Shown here: positions 11,665 to 22,913 of the stretch, in pieces
How the letters are laid out: the number at the start of each line of letters is the position of its first letter
Position numbering within the stretch: position 1 is the first letter of the stretch
Assembly (NCBI RefSeq): GCF_029867415.1
Contig: NW_026705295.1
Coordinates: 186,001-250,000 of the forward strand
Source: Vicia villosa
Taxonomy: Eukaryota; Streptophyta; Magnoliopsida; Fabales; Fabaceae
Direction: 5' to 3'
DNA length: 64,000 bases
Notes under the pieces: model-generated
What the model was told of the DNA's origin: nothing
Databases searched by the model: none
Seen by the model: the letters and a program-made list of their open reading frames with translations, nothing else
Translations under genes and position numbers: made by a program

Positions 11665-12398
11665 CAGTACTACTAGAGAAATCACTTTTAGTGACCAAAA
11701 AATTTTGGTCACTGTAGTGACTGAATTAGCCAACAAAATTTTACATTCATGAGACAATTTTAAAACGTCACTAAATCGGTCACTAAAATAAATTAGCCAC
11801 CGATTTAGAGACCAAACTTTTATGACCGCCTATTCGATCACGGAAAATTATTTTTATATACAATTTAATTTATATATATGAATTAGAGACTGAAATTTCG
11901 GTCACTAATATTTATTATTTTCTTTTCTATTTTTAATTCTCTTTATTATGTTACTATTTCCTTATCATTTTTTAAAATTTTTTAATTCTCTTTCAATTTT
12001 TAATTTTTACTAAAAGTTTCATCTTTTTTATTGTTTTAACAAATAATATATTTATATAAAATATATGTATATATGTTTAAATATAAAATATAACAATACA
12101 TGTTAAGTGGTGTAGTGGAAAGATCTTATTAAAATACGCGGAGGTCACGAGTTTGATTCTTTAGGTATCACAACTTTTAATTTTATTTTACGAAAAAACA
12201 CTAAAACCGGTCACTAAATTCAGTCACCAATTCGGTCGCTAAATTTCGGTCACTAAATTTGTCGCTAAAACTTAGCGACTAACACTTTTTCAACAGAAAA
12301 TTAATGGTCTCTAAATCGGTCGCAAAATGTTTTAGTGATCAATTTTTAAGCTTTTTCAGTCTCTAATTCGGTCACTAAAAGCGAATTTTCTAGTAGTG
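11665..12398. mobile_element. Non-autonomous CACTA-like (CMC) DNA element
   Basis: The right end, read inverted, is CACTACTAGAAAATTCGCTT followed by TTAGTGACCG. The left end CTACTAGAGAAATCAC then TTTTAGTGACC mirrors it. Many subterminal copies of GGTCACTAAAT occur in both orientations, a CACTA hallmark. ATT lies on both sides (11662-11664 and 12399-12401), fitting a 3-bp duplication, although the left terminus carries a small change (CAGTACTACTAG). There is no transposase. The AT-rich interior holds a tRNA-like stretch at about 12112-12165. Confidence 0.65.
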
Positions 12399-12559
12399 AT
12401 TAAAGATATCATCAAATCATACAACATTTCTTTCACAAACCATTAAACACCTTTACAAACTCTTTAAATAAACCATACAACATGTCAAATCATAGCAAAC
12501 CCACTCATAGACTTAACCCTACTAAAGAGAAAAAACTCAAACAAAAGTATATGCTCACT

Positions 12560-13483
12560 AGGGATAACGACATGTCAACCTAACCTTTGAAAGATCATAT
12601 ACCAAACTGATAAAGCTAACTCACATGTGATAAAAATATGGAAAATAGAATCAATAGAACCTTCACACAAGGGACACGAGATCTCATTAGAATCAACAAT
12701 CACCCAATTTAAACAGGTTCTCCCTTGAAGAAAGTCTATCTTGCAAAAGTTGCTTAGAAAAGATAACTATCTTAGAATGGGCCCAACTGAATTATATATC
12801 AATCAAATTAGAGGACAGAGAAGATTTAAAAAGGTCTAACGAAAAATGATAAGTAGAGGCAACTGAGAAAACTCTATCTCTTGTATGCTTTTAGTTCCCC
12901 TTATCTCTATCTTTAGAGAGTAGAACTATAAAGCACAAAGAGAAGGTTATCACCCATAGTTAAATCGCAGAGAAAAATTTTCTTCTCCACCTCAGGTCCT
13001 ACACAAGATCCCCATTATTCATCTGATCAATCTCTCCCACCAATCCATTCCTGTTGAGTAGAGATGGGATAAATATTTGAGAACTTGTTATTAAGGGTGA
13101 TCGGTCCTAGCCATTGATCCTCCCAAAAAGAAATATGGAAACTTGGTCCCACTTTCCTAAGAATATCATCAACAAAACAATCAAATATGTCATTCTTTTT
13201 GGACCCAAAAAGAGACACACTTTTCCAAAAAAAAAAAGAAGCAGATCGAAACCCGACGTTCTTTCCCCCGAAGAGAGGAAGCAACCGAGTCATCATATCT
13301 AGCTATAAGAATCTCATACCAAAGATGTGAAACACATGTGACCAATCTCCATGTCCATTTATCTAAAAGGGTTACACAAATAAGACAAATAATTGAATTA
13401 GGTTTAGTGGAATTCTTTAAAGTCAAATGAAGATTTCTCGAATCGAAAACAATCAAATACGAAATGAAGCATATCTTTTTCAA
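12560..13483 (-). pseudogene. LINE (L1-type) pol 3' end with zf-RVT region
   Basis: Minus-strand reading gives DKWTWRLVTCVSHLWYEILI then ARYDD (13370-13290), RKVGPSFHISFWEDQWLG (13175-13105) and FSNIYPIST. It then gives RTCLNWVIVDSNEISCPLC and HIFITCELALSVWYMIFQRL (12720-12600). This is the usual order of the C-terminal part of plant L1 reverse transcriptases, ending in the zinc-binding zf-RVT domain with its CPLC pair. Frameshifts and stops separate the pieces. Only the 3' part is present, as in 5'-truncated LINE insertions. Limits are approximate. Confidence 0.7.
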
Positions 13484-14658
13484 CTACACTAAAGTTCACG
13501 AGGATTGTGATGGTATCATCATAAGCACTTATAGACACGTGAAATTTGACAATTCAATATTTTATTTGTGTTTAATTTTTATAGAGTCACTAACTGAAAC
13601 AACTATTTTTATGAAAGAATGATATGATGCAATAACATGTCTGTTGGAGAAGGATTGAGTTCTGAGAATGTGTTTCTCTCAAGGTCTCAAGTTTGTATTC
13701 TGATATGTGATAAAATTTCCTTATTAGGTCAGTTCGTACAAAAATTTGCTCTGACTTTAAATAGGATACTATAAGTGGACGGTGAATTTAGTCTTCTTGA
13801 ATTCGTTGATCACAAAACCGGACACTTACCTAAAAAAATAGTCAAAGGAGCCTAAATTTTATAAATAACTATTATATTTTTCTCATAGAATTATTCTTGT
13901 CTATCAAAACAAGTTTTTTTTTTCAAATTTATCAATTATATTTATATTTTTTCAAATAGTTTAATAGTCAAAATTTTACTATTTTAAAAATGAATAAATA
14001 GACTTCGAATCCGCATCCCACATCTGTTATCAATTATCTTTATACTTTGCTTTTGCATCTTGTAGTTTAATAGATAAAAAAATGCAACATTGTATTTTTA
14101 ACTCTCATTGAAAGAGTTAATGCAACAAAGTAAAAAATTGCAAAAAAAGTATTTATGAATAAAAAATCGCAAATAGAAATGAAATATTCATAAATGAAGC
14201 AAGATCAACCAAATCGAGCATGAAAAAGACAAGAACAAACGAAAACATAGAATCATGTGGTAAGCCATAATGAAAAGGGGACAATAGCCACAATTTAGGA
14301 CTCACAAATTTGCATGGTTATTTCTTCATTTTCCCCTAAAGAATGGACTCATTAATTGAGGACCAGTCAATTGGGATTTGAACGTTGCATGTGCCATCTT
14401 TCTTTTCCATGTCCAAATTTAAGAGATTGAAGCAACCCCGTGGATTGTTTGGTCCCACTATAGTAACTTTGTTGGTCCATAACTATTTAATTCCATTTAT
14501 ACTTGAGAATTTCTCCATGATCTTGCAAAGCTTGTGATGTATTGAGAGGAAGGAAGATGTGTGAAAAGTAGTAACCAAGTCTTGAAAAAGGGAAAGAATG
14601 ATTATTGAATGATGAAACGTGGTATGTGGAATTGGTCTTTACTCTTACAAGTTACAAC
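13484..14658. other. No feature recognised
   Basis: AT-rich intergenic sequence without a coding region, RNA gene or repeat boundary that I can support. It ends at the TAA target duplication of the Harbinger element. Confidence 0.4.
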
Positions 14659-15010
14659 TAAGACCACCTCCAGCGGTGGTTCCTCATGAGAGTTTGCCAG
14701 CATGGCAATGATTTGGAGTCTACTTTTTCTTTGCTTTGGAGCTCCACCTGGCCATCAGTGTATAAACAAGCAACGGTTCTTCAAATTTTTTTTTGATTTT
14801 AATAATAAAAGTAGCCGTTACCAACGGCTAGTTTCTTTTTTTTTTCTTTTTTTTTTAGTTATAAATATAGTTTTGTGAAAAAAATTAACCAACACAAATT
14901 TTACCAACACTTATATTTTCTCTTCAATTTCAATTTTCTCTCTCACAATTTCATCATTTTAATTCAAATTTTCATTTTTTTTTACTTCAAATTACAATTG
15001 TTTAGGTCAA

Positions 15011-15825
15011 ATGGATCCTAATCATTTTCATTATCAACAAGCTATGTTCAATTTCATGCAAAATTATCAAAATCCTAATCCTCAAAATTCTCAAATTCCA
15101 CCGATGCCACCATTTTCTACTCAAGTTCCACCATTTTCTACTCAAGTTCCACCATTTTCTACTCAAGTTGGTACTGAAAAAGAAGAAAGGGTTGTTGTTA
15201 AAAAAAATCTCGAGAGCAATTTGCAAGGGATGAGGATATACTACTTATCCAATCATGGCTCAATGTTTCAAAGGATCCAATTGTGGGAGTTGATCAAAAG
15301 GCTGAGAGTTTTTGGGTAAGAGTCGCTGCCAATTATAACCAGTATCGTGGGGAATCGCGGGAAAAGTTAAAGGGACAATTAAAATGTCGATGGCATCGAA
15401 TAAATGGCTTGGTTCAAAAATTTGTTGGGTGTTACAAACAAGCTGTTAATGGAAAGAAAAGTGGGACATCGGAGAACGATGTCATGGCCGCTGCAAATGC
15501 ATTTTTTGCTCAAGATCAAGGTACAACATTCAACCTTGAGTACGCATGGAGATTGTTAAAAGATGAACCTAAATGGATGGGAGAATCGATTGAAAGTTCT
15601 TCAAAAATAACAAAGACTTATGCTAGTGAGGCATCATCGGAGAACCCAAATACACCTTCAAGTTATGAGTTTAACTCATCATCACCAATGGAGCGTCCAA
15701 TGGGACAAAAAGCAGCAAAAAGGAAGGGTAAGGCAAAGGAAATTCCAAATGAAACGCAAGATGCAAGGAATAAAAGAGCAATGTTAATGGAAAGACTAGC
15801 GCAAAGTAAGGAGGACGAGATATAA
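15011..15825 (+). pseudogene. Harbinger ORF1, Myb/SANT-like DNA-binding protein (frameshifted)
   Basis: The first frame starts at ATG 15011 with a Gln/Asn/Pro-rich N-terminus that includes three copies of a PPFSTQV repeat. It loses frame at an A8 run (15200-15207). In the shifted frame the family domain appears: FARDEDILLIQSWLNVS, then ESFWVRVAANYN, LKCRWHRINGLVQKFVGCY and FNLEYAWRLLKDEPKW. A basic KRKGKAKE segment follows, then a stop at 15825. This is the trihelix/SANT accessory protein of PIF/Harbinger elements, which binds DNA and helps bring the transposase to the nucleus. One indel in the A run would restore one frame of about 270 codons, so inactivation is either recent or a sequencing error. 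Confidence 0.7.
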
Positions 15826-15940
15826 TTAAAGGTAGTGCAACTAATGATGAAAGACACTTCTACTATGAGCGATAGTCAACGAGATATTCATGAAAAATAT
15901 TGTAATAAGATGAAAAAAAAATGGAATGTAGTTAGTATCT

Positions 15941-16024
15941 ACACCTATGTAACATGGTAATTAGTACCACTTTAATTTATCAACACCTATGTAACATGGT
16001 AATTAGTACCACTTTAATTTATCA
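15941..16024 (+). repeat. Tandem duplication, 2 x 42 bp
   Basis: Two consecutive exact copies of a 42-bp unit starting ACACCTATGTAACATGG lie in the region where the Harbinger transposase body has been lost. Confidence 0.9.
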
Positions 16025-16026
16025 AC

Positions 16027-16185
16027 AACTCAACAACCGAAACATTTAGCGGTCCTCATCCGAATCTTGCAACAAGACTACAAAGAAGAGCAAGTATTCG
16101 AGAAAAACAAGTTCATCGTCAACTTCAAGGAAATTTAGTCGAGTATATTTGGGAACGTTTTGGACATGTAGATGATGAAGTTTAA
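16027..16185 (+). pseudogene. C-terminal remnant of a PIF/Harbinger transposase
   Basis: One frame reads PNLATRLQRRASIREKQVHR, then QLQGNLVEYIWERFGH, and ends at a TAA at 16183-16185. The RxxLRxxxxHxQLQxDLVExIW pattern is the usual C-terminus of plant Harbinger (ALP1-like) DDE transposases. The catalytic DDE part, several hundred residues, is absent upstream. That region is occupied by the short tandem duplication and non-coding sequence. Confidence 0.65.
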
Positions 16186-16522
16186 GTTTAATTTATTATG
16201 TGATGTTATTTATTTTTATTGTTTTTAATTATATGTCATGTATTTGAGATTAATATTAATTATCATTTTAAATTATAAGTTCAATTTGAATTTTATTTAT
16301 TTTATATCAATTTTAATTTAAATAATTAAAATTATTATTTTAATTATTATAAAATTTAATATGAATAAAATATTAATAAATAAAGTAAAATTGTGGGACC
16401 CAATATGGGTTCTTCAAAGTTGCACCATTGGAGATAAAAATTAGTTGAGTTGCTTCAAGGTGACGTGGCTTAATAGGTCCCACAAGGAACCCAAAAATAG
16501 GTTCACGGTTGGAGATACTTAA

Positions 16523-16880
16523 TGATGTTATATAATATAATACTGTGCTTTAAATAAGTGATTTTAAATTACCGTTGTTGTTTTCTTGCGGTTACAGTTG
16601 TTATTATAACGGTATTCTAGTCTCATTTTATTTTATTTTTAAGAGTAAAACCAAACCCTATTGGATTAGAACTTGGTCAAGATTTATTAAGAGAATAAAC
16701 AATCAAATTTGTCCTAACTTGAATGTTTACTCTTTAATTATTTATTTCTTAAACTATTAAAATTAATTAAAAGATTTCTAAATCTATCAAATTATTGAAC
16801 TTCTTCTCTTGTGGGGTTTTCTCGGTTCCTTAGAATTCTTAGAATTATTTATTTTTTAAACTATTAAAATTAATTAAAAA
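16523..16880. other. AT-rich spacer with a short direct repeat
   Basis: No gene. A segment of about 30 bp (TTAAACTATTAAAATTAATT plus flanks) occurs at about 16748-16772 and again at about 16856-16880, the second copy abutting the LTR of the minus-strand copia. Confidence 0.5.
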
Positions 16881-17355
16881 TGTTTTGAAAATAATGCCAA
16901 GAACAGTATAATATGGTACACAATGGGAAGCAAGAAGAACGACAATGATTGATTATAATTGTTATTATTTACTTTCTCTTTGAAACGAGATTACAAGTGT
17001 TACAAGAACAACAAATAACCCTCTCACCCCAAATTAGAATTTGCAGTATGCAATGATGAGAGACTGATATGCTATTTATAATAAACCTAACATACTAAAC
17101 CAATGAGCTTTTTCACAAATACCCATTACAAGCTAACTAGGGTACAAGCTAACTTAAACAATTCAACATGATAAACATGCCCAATTCGAAATACTAACAA
17201 CCCTAGTATTTCGACCTCCACATACTAGAAAACTCTTCGACTACAGTATGTAGGTCTTCGACACCAGCATGTGAACATACTTTGACGACATGCATAAATC
17301 ATGTCGAACCAAAAGCTACCAATCGACCCACTAGAGTTCGATCCAATATCTCACA
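16881..17355 (-). repeat. 3' LTR of a minus-strand Tork-type copia (element D)
   Basis: On the minus strand the block runs from TGTGAGATATTGG to TTTTCAAAACA (TG...CA, 475 bp). It is preceded on that strand by the purine tract TCCAAGGTGGAGATT (17356-17370), typical of Tork/Tnt1-type copia elements. The coding region of the same element lies to the right. Confidence 0.75.
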
Positions 17356-17370
17356 AATCTCCACCTTGGA
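17356..17370 (-). promoter_or_regulatory. Polypurine tract of copia D
   Basis: TCCAAGGTGGAGATT on the minus strand, directly adjoining the LTR start; the plus-strand primer of reverse transcription in this lineage. Confidence 0.7.
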
Positions 17371-19386
17371 ACAAACTCTACTATTAAAGAACAAACTAGT
17401 TTTCTTCATGCAACTTTATCAACTGCATACAGTGGAAAAACTTGCAACACGAGAATGTCTTGGTAATCATATCAGTAGCATTATGATTTGTCGGAACCTT
17501 CAGCACTTGGTCTTCTCCACGCTCGATTACTCCTCTGACGAAATGCAGCCTCGCATCAATGTACTTGATTCGCTCATGATAGGTTGAATTCTTTGATAGG
17601 TGTATAGCACTTTAACTATCACATTTAACAGTGATACCTCGACCTTGAAGTTTCAGCTCCTTCATAAACTCTTCAAGCCACAATGTTTCTTTCACAGCTT
17701 CAATGAGGGCAATATATTCCGCTTCAGTGGTTGATAAAGCAAAAAACTTCTCAAGTGTAGCTTTCCAACTAACAATTGTGCCAAACATAGTGAAAACATA
17801 TCTAGAAATAGATTTTCTGGAATCCATACAACCTACATAATCAGAGTTGACATATCATTCGATTACTGCTTTACTATCTTCACCCAAAGTTCCACCATAA
17901 ATTAGGACTCTGTTTAGAGACCCATTTATGTACCTTAGAATCCACTTCAATGCTTGCTAGTAAGCCTTTCCAGGATTCTCCATGTACTTGCTTAAAAGAC
18001 TTACTGCATATGCTATGTCGGGTCTAGTACAAACCGTATCATACATCAAAGAACCTATTATATTTGCGTATGGAATTATATTCATATAAGCTCTTTCGAC
18101 ATCCGTATAAGGACATTGACCAATACTCAGCTTGAATTGAGGTTTTCCAGATTCACAACAAGCTTCGAATTCAACATACCAAACTTTTTGAGAATCTTGC
18201 GTAGGTATGCCTCTTGTGATAAGCATAATTTCAACTTCTTTCTATCTCTTCGAATGTCAATCCCAAGAATCCTAGATGCAGCTCCCAGATCCTTCATATC
18301 AAACTCCTTATTGAGTTCAAGCTTCACCCTCATCACATCTTCGACATTGTTTCTTTCTATGAGAATATCATCCACATAAAGCAACAAAATAACAAATGGA
18401 TTACCAAGTTGAAATTGGAAGTAAACACAGTGGTCGAACTGACTTCTAACGAAACTTATGTGTGCCATGAACTTGTCTAATCTTCTATTCCACTGTCGAG
18501 GAGATTGTTTCAGTCCATATAAAGATCTCTTTAGCTTGAACACATAATCTCCCTCCCCCTTTTCGACATACCCTTCAGGTTGCCTCATCAGGATTGTTTC
18601 GTCTAGATCACCATACAAGAATGCAGTCTTCACATCCACCTATTATAGTTCAAGATCGAACTGTGTCACCATGACAAGCAACATTCGAATGGACCTATGC
18701 TTCACAACAGGAGAAAACACATCATTGAAGTCGACACCTTCTTTCTGAGTGAAACCCCTTGCGACCAAGCTTACCTTGTTTCTTTTCGATGCCCCTACTT
18801 TGATTCCTTCCTTAACTTTGAAAATCCATTTATAACTGACTAACCTTGCTCTAGCGGGTTTCTTGATCAGTTTTTAAGTGTGATTATCATGAAGAGATTT
18901 CATCTCATCATTCATGGCCTTCAGCCATTCAGTCTTATTTCAACTCTTCATAACTTTCTTATAGTCTCTAAGTTCTTCGTCTAGAACCTCACTTGTAGAG
19001 ATTAATGCATAAGTTATAAGATCTGCATACCCAAGTCTCTGAGGTCGCTTGATGACTCTTATCGACCTATCTCTTGACAATAGGTAGTCATCGACAGTTT
19101 CCTCAACTTCCTAAGCATCTTCTGCTTCTTCTTCGACTTCATTTGGGAGATGCAATTCAACATCAACATGGTCTACCTCAACAGGAATCTCTACCTGTTC
19201 CAGCTATTCGTCTAATATTTCTGCATGTCGACCAATATCATCAGTTTTCTAAAATTCCATTTCATCTTCATTAAAAATGACATCTCGACTGGTGATACTC
19301 TTCCTGTGACCTGACTTTAGGCACCATAGCTTATAAGCTTTGACTCCTTTAGGGTATCCCATGAACATGCATTTCAGAGCTCTGGG
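17371..19386 (-). pseudogene. Copia D pol remnant (integrase end, RT, RNase H)
   Basis: Minus-strand reading from the right gives KCMFMGYPKGVKAYKLWCL (near 19370-19310), part of the integrase C-terminal region, then degenerate linker. RT follows with MDVKTAFLYGDLDETI (18639 down), KRSLYGLKQSPRQWNRRLDK and an intact YVDDIL near 18375. A frameshift near 18200 follows, then CTRPDIAYAVSLLSKYM (near 18040-17990) and RNase H DSRKSISRYVFTMFGTIVSW with LSTTEAEYIAL (17824-17700). Stops follow every block. The copy is cut at 19386 by element E; its 5' half should continue beyond E, outside the window. Confidence 0.8.
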
Positions 19387-21407
19387 TGTAACACCCTTCT
19401 AAACCCCCGCGACAATTATTAAAATATTCAGAGTAAAACATGAAAACAAGGGTGCCACAATAGAAAACAAAACAAACCAATTATAATTCATCTGTCATGC
19501 TTTATTAGGAACGATTCATAAAAAAACAACCTCATATTTATCATAGCGGAATAGTATAACATCACTGATTCAAACCAATGGAAATATAATCCAAACAAAT
19601 GAAATAGAGTATAATGATTAAACTCTAAAACTATCGTTCCCAGTGTTACAAGACCATAGCATGAACAACACGACCCAAAATAACTGTATAAACTCTACGA
19701 GCTATCCTCCCCGAGCAATAAAACTGATACTCCTCAATCTGAAAATTATCAACATATAAGGGTGAGTCTCATTCGCAATTAATAAGTATTATACACTCAT
19801 AAGCAATAAAACATCATAGAAATGTTATTCACCCAATTATAACATGTATTCAGATTTCCAAACAATTAATCAAACATCCATGCCAACAAACGCATCACTG
19901 AACATAACACTAAAATCATTCAGTTATACTATATCATTATGCACATGAATGAACCGACTCTATGCATGTGGTACCATACATGGGCTAAACCCATCCGACT
20001 GATCTAATCATCACCAAGATGCAGCCCAACCGACATAAATTTCACACAATGGAAATTATGCCCACCATTTGATCCACAACATCACCAGGATCCATCACCA
20101 AAAATGCGTATGAATGAATGCACACATATGACATACTTATAACATCATCGATCTGATGCATCGCATCGTCTCATTACAACTCACCATTTCAGCACCAATT
20201 AGCATGCAAATGTCTTAGAAATTATTCAATCATATCACACATATTCATGTCAAACATCATCCAATAACAATGAAAATCAAGATAGTTTCATCACCATTAC
20301 AACACATTGCTACATTCACACATATATGTACACAATGCTACAATTCATCATTTAAATTAAATAAAGATTTAAAATAAAATCGGGCCACAACCCATTTCAC
20401 CAATTCATCATATAAAGCTCTTAATTAGCTTGGCAACGCCCAAAACGGCACATAATTCGGACGCTTGGATCAAAAGTTACTGATATTTAAAATAAAACAA
20501 TTTTTCAAAAAGGCTACAGTGGTAACCGGTTACCTAAATTGGAGTAACCGGTTACTACACATGGCAGTAACTGTTTTCCTAAAAAACGATTAGTCGTAAC
20601 TGGTTACCTTAATCCAAGTAACCGGTTACAGCCTGACGGACAACCAAAACTCTCATTCGTAAACAGCAGTAACCGGTTACTTCAAATCCAGTAACCGGTT
20701 ACTGCCTCTCAATCAACAACAATACACCAAAACCAACAGTGGTAACCGGTTCCCACACCTCAAGTAACCGGTTACTTTTTACCTGCAACCCGAAAATCCA
20801 CTTTTGACAGCAATTAAGCATTTCCAATTCAACCAATTTCGTCCCCAAACGAACACCACATACAAGCAGCACCAAATTACATGTTATAACACAATTCTAA
20901 TACATTTTAGATATCAATTAACAATATGCATCATCATCATCATTCGATTTCACCAAAACATACCAAATTATGAACATTTCATCAAAACCTAACAATTTCC
21001 CAAAACCTAACACATTCAATTGAATCAACCAACAATCCTAATCAGTTCTACTACCCTTGATTGTATAATAATTATTAACCAGAAGAGTCCCCCCTTACCT
21101 TAGAGTTTGAATTCCTTGAAGGTTCTCTTCTTCCTTTCTCCTATTTCACGTATCTTCTCTTTTCTTCAAACTTTTGCTCTTTTGCTTATAATTTTCCTTT
21201 TTCACAATTTCTCTCTTTTATGAAAAAAATAAAATAGTGATTAATGAGGCCTACACACTTAGCACCCCTCTCTACTAATCACAACACGAAAGCCCAATTA
21301 CCTTATTTCCATAATATTTCTCAATAATTTACCAAAATGTCAATTAATCCAATTAAATAATTTTATTTCTAGTTAAATTAAATAATTGAAAAATATGGGT
21401 TGTTACA
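19387..21407 (-). repeat. 3' LTR of Tekay/Del-like gypsy element E
   Basis: On the minus strand this 2,021-bp block begins TGTAACAACCCATATTTTTC and ends GGGTGTTACA. Its start follows the purine tract and the last pol codons of E (FKDENSFSWGEL). Its outer end cuts the copia D integrase frame at 19386/19387. The adjacent CTGGG (19382-19386) is the candidate target duplication, whose partner would be right of the window. The LTR carries the palindrome cluster listed separately. Confidence 0.8.
20522..20775. repeat. Four tandem pairs of GTAACCGGTTAC palindromes
   Basis: The 12-bp palindrome or a one- to two-base variant starts at 20522, 20544, 20596, 20618, 20669, 20691, 20742 and 20764. Six copies are perfect; those at 20596 and 20742 are degenerate. 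Within each pair the spacing is exactly 22 bp; pairs recur every 73-74 bp. Linkers between them differ much more than the palindromes. Confidence 0.9.
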
Positions 21408-21421
21408 ACTCTCCCCAACTG
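21408..21421 (-). promoter_or_regulatory. Polypurine tract of gypsy E
   Basis: CAGTTGGGGAGAGT on the minus strand, directly upstream of the 3' LTR start. Confidence 0.7.
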
Positions 21422-21504
21422 AAAGAATTTTCGTCCTTGAAAACATACCTTAAGTGAAAATTTCCGGGTAGAAGTCCTTCATCTGACTCTCCAGCTCCCA
21501 AGTA
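21408..21504 (-). pseudogene. C-terminal end of gypsy E pol (chromodomain end)
   Basis: Minus-strand frames give VTWELESQMKDFYPEIF and then, after a stop and frame change, FKDENSFSWGEL running to the LTR. TWELESxMRxxYPxLF is the usual end of the integrase-chromodomain region in Tekay-type chromoviruses. The rest of the gene lies at 61101-64000, separated by Sirevirus A; ACATT is duplicated at the break. Confidence 0.7.
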
Positions 21505-21509
21505 ACATT
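21505..21509. repeat. Target-site duplication ACATT, left copy (element A)
   Basis: ACATT stands immediately before the left LTR of Sirevirus A. The identical ACATT at 61096-61100 follows its right LTR. Removing 21510-61095 plus one copy rejoins the gypsy E gene. Confidence 0.9.
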
Positions 21510-22714
21510 TGAAGGATAGAAAAACACTTAGAAAGGGGGGTTTGAATAAGTGTAGCTTTAAAAACTTGACCGATAAAAATAAATTGCACAGTTATTTTTA
21601 TCCTGGTTCGTTGTTAACTAAACTACTCCAGTCCACCCCCGCAGAGATGATTTACCTCAACTGGGGATTTAATCCACTAATCGCACGGATTACAATGGTT
21701 CTCCACTTAGTCAGCAACTAAGTCTTCCAGAGTCTTCTGATCACACACTGATCACTCCAGGAACAACTGCTTAGATACCCTCTAAGACTTTCTAGAGTAT
21801 TCTGATCCACACGATCACTCTAGTTACAACCTGCTTAGATAACCTCTAAGACTTCCTAGAGTATTCTGATCCACATGATCACTCTAGTTCCTTACAACTT
21901 AATGTAATCAAATCTAAGAGTATTACAATTGCTTCTTAAAAGCTATAATCACAAACTGTGATATTTCTCTTATCGTTTAAGCTTATTCTCACTAATATAT
22001 TACAACAGCAATGTAGTGAGCTTTGATGAAGATGAAGATTCTGAGCTTTGAATAGAACAGAGTTTCAGCAAGTTAATATGAGTTGTTTTTTTCAGAATCG
22101 TTAACCTTGCTTCTCATCAGAACTTCATATTTATAGGCGTTGGAGAAGATGACCGTTGAGTGCATTTAATGCTTTGCGTGTTCCGTACAGCATCGCATTT
22201 AATGTTATACGCTTTTGTCAACTACCTCGAGCCTTGTTCACGCTGTGTCTACTGACGTTGCCTTTAATAGCTTCTAACGTTCCTTTTGTCAGTCAGCGTA
22301 GCCTGCCACATGTACTTCCTTCTGATCTGATGTTTGTGAATACAACGTTTGAATATCATCAGAGTCAAACAGCTTGGTGCAAAGCATCTTCTGATCTTCT
22401 GACCTTGAAGTGCTTTTGTGCGTGATACCATCAGAACTTCAGTGCTTCTGATCTCATGTTCTTCTGATGCTTCCATAGACCCACGTTCTGATTCTGCTTC
22501 GACCATCTTCTGATGTCTTGCCAGACCATGTTCTGATGTTGCATGCTGAACCCTTTGAGACAAAGCTTCTGAGCGCTGAATTATGCATACTCTTTATATA
22601 TTTCCTGAAAAGGAAATTGCATTGGATTAGAGTACCATATTATCTTAAGCAAAATTCATATTATTGTTATCATCAAAACTAAGATAATTGATCAGAACAA
22701 ATCTTGTTCTAACA
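21510..22714 (-). repeat. 3' LTR of Sirevirus A
   Basis: 1,205 bp, on the minus strand TGTTAGAACAAGATTTGTTC to TTTTCTATCCTTCA. Near-identical to 59890-61095 and closely related to the LTRs of Sirevirus B. Contains a minus-strand TATAAATA box at 22128-22135. Confidence 0.92.
22128..22135 (-). promoter_or_regulatory. TATA box in Sirevirus A 3' LTR
   Basis: TATAAATA on the minus strand within GCCTATAAATATGAAG, at the same place as in the other three Sirevirus LTRs. Core promoter by position; not tested. Confidence 0.55.
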
Positions 22715-22860
22715 ATCTCCCCCTTTTTGATGATGACAAAAACATATATAAATGATATGAATTTGCGATCAGAAAGAGCAGACGGCAAAAGACAAATTAC
22801 ACAGCTATAGCATAAGCATGTGAATATGTCTCCCCCTGAGATTAACAATCTCCCCCTGAA
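22715..22860 (-). promoter_or_regulatory. Polypurine tract and PPT-like repeats of Sirevirus A
   Basis: On the minus strand AAAAAGGGGGAGAT adjoins the 3' LTR (22715-22728). Further upstream there are two copies of TCAGGGGGAGA (about 22829-22857). Repeated purine tracts before the 3' LTR are a known Sirevirus feature. Confidence 0.75.
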
Positions 22861-22913
22861 ATAAATACTCGAAGAACTTTAATAAAAGACTTCCCTGATT
22901 ATTTCGGTAGAGA

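Larger units (their letters stand above)
14662..16519 (+). mobile_element. PIF/Harbinger deletion derivative
   Basis: TAA flanks both ends (14659-14661 and 16520-16522), the usual 3-bp PIF/Harbinger target. The terminal inverted repeats are imperfect: left GACCACCTCCAGCGGTGGTT, right (inverted) AGTATCTCCAACCGTGAACC. Inside are the Myb/SANT-type accessory ORF and a 42-codon piece matching the C-terminus of Harbinger-type transposases. The catalytic body of the transposase is missing, so the element could move only with help. Confidence 0.75.

Noticed and set aside
22156..22563. ORFs on both strands in the Sirevirus LTRs
   Set aside because: They are frames in LTR DNA driven by the CAGAAG/TTCTGA repeats and recur in every LTR copy in both orientations.
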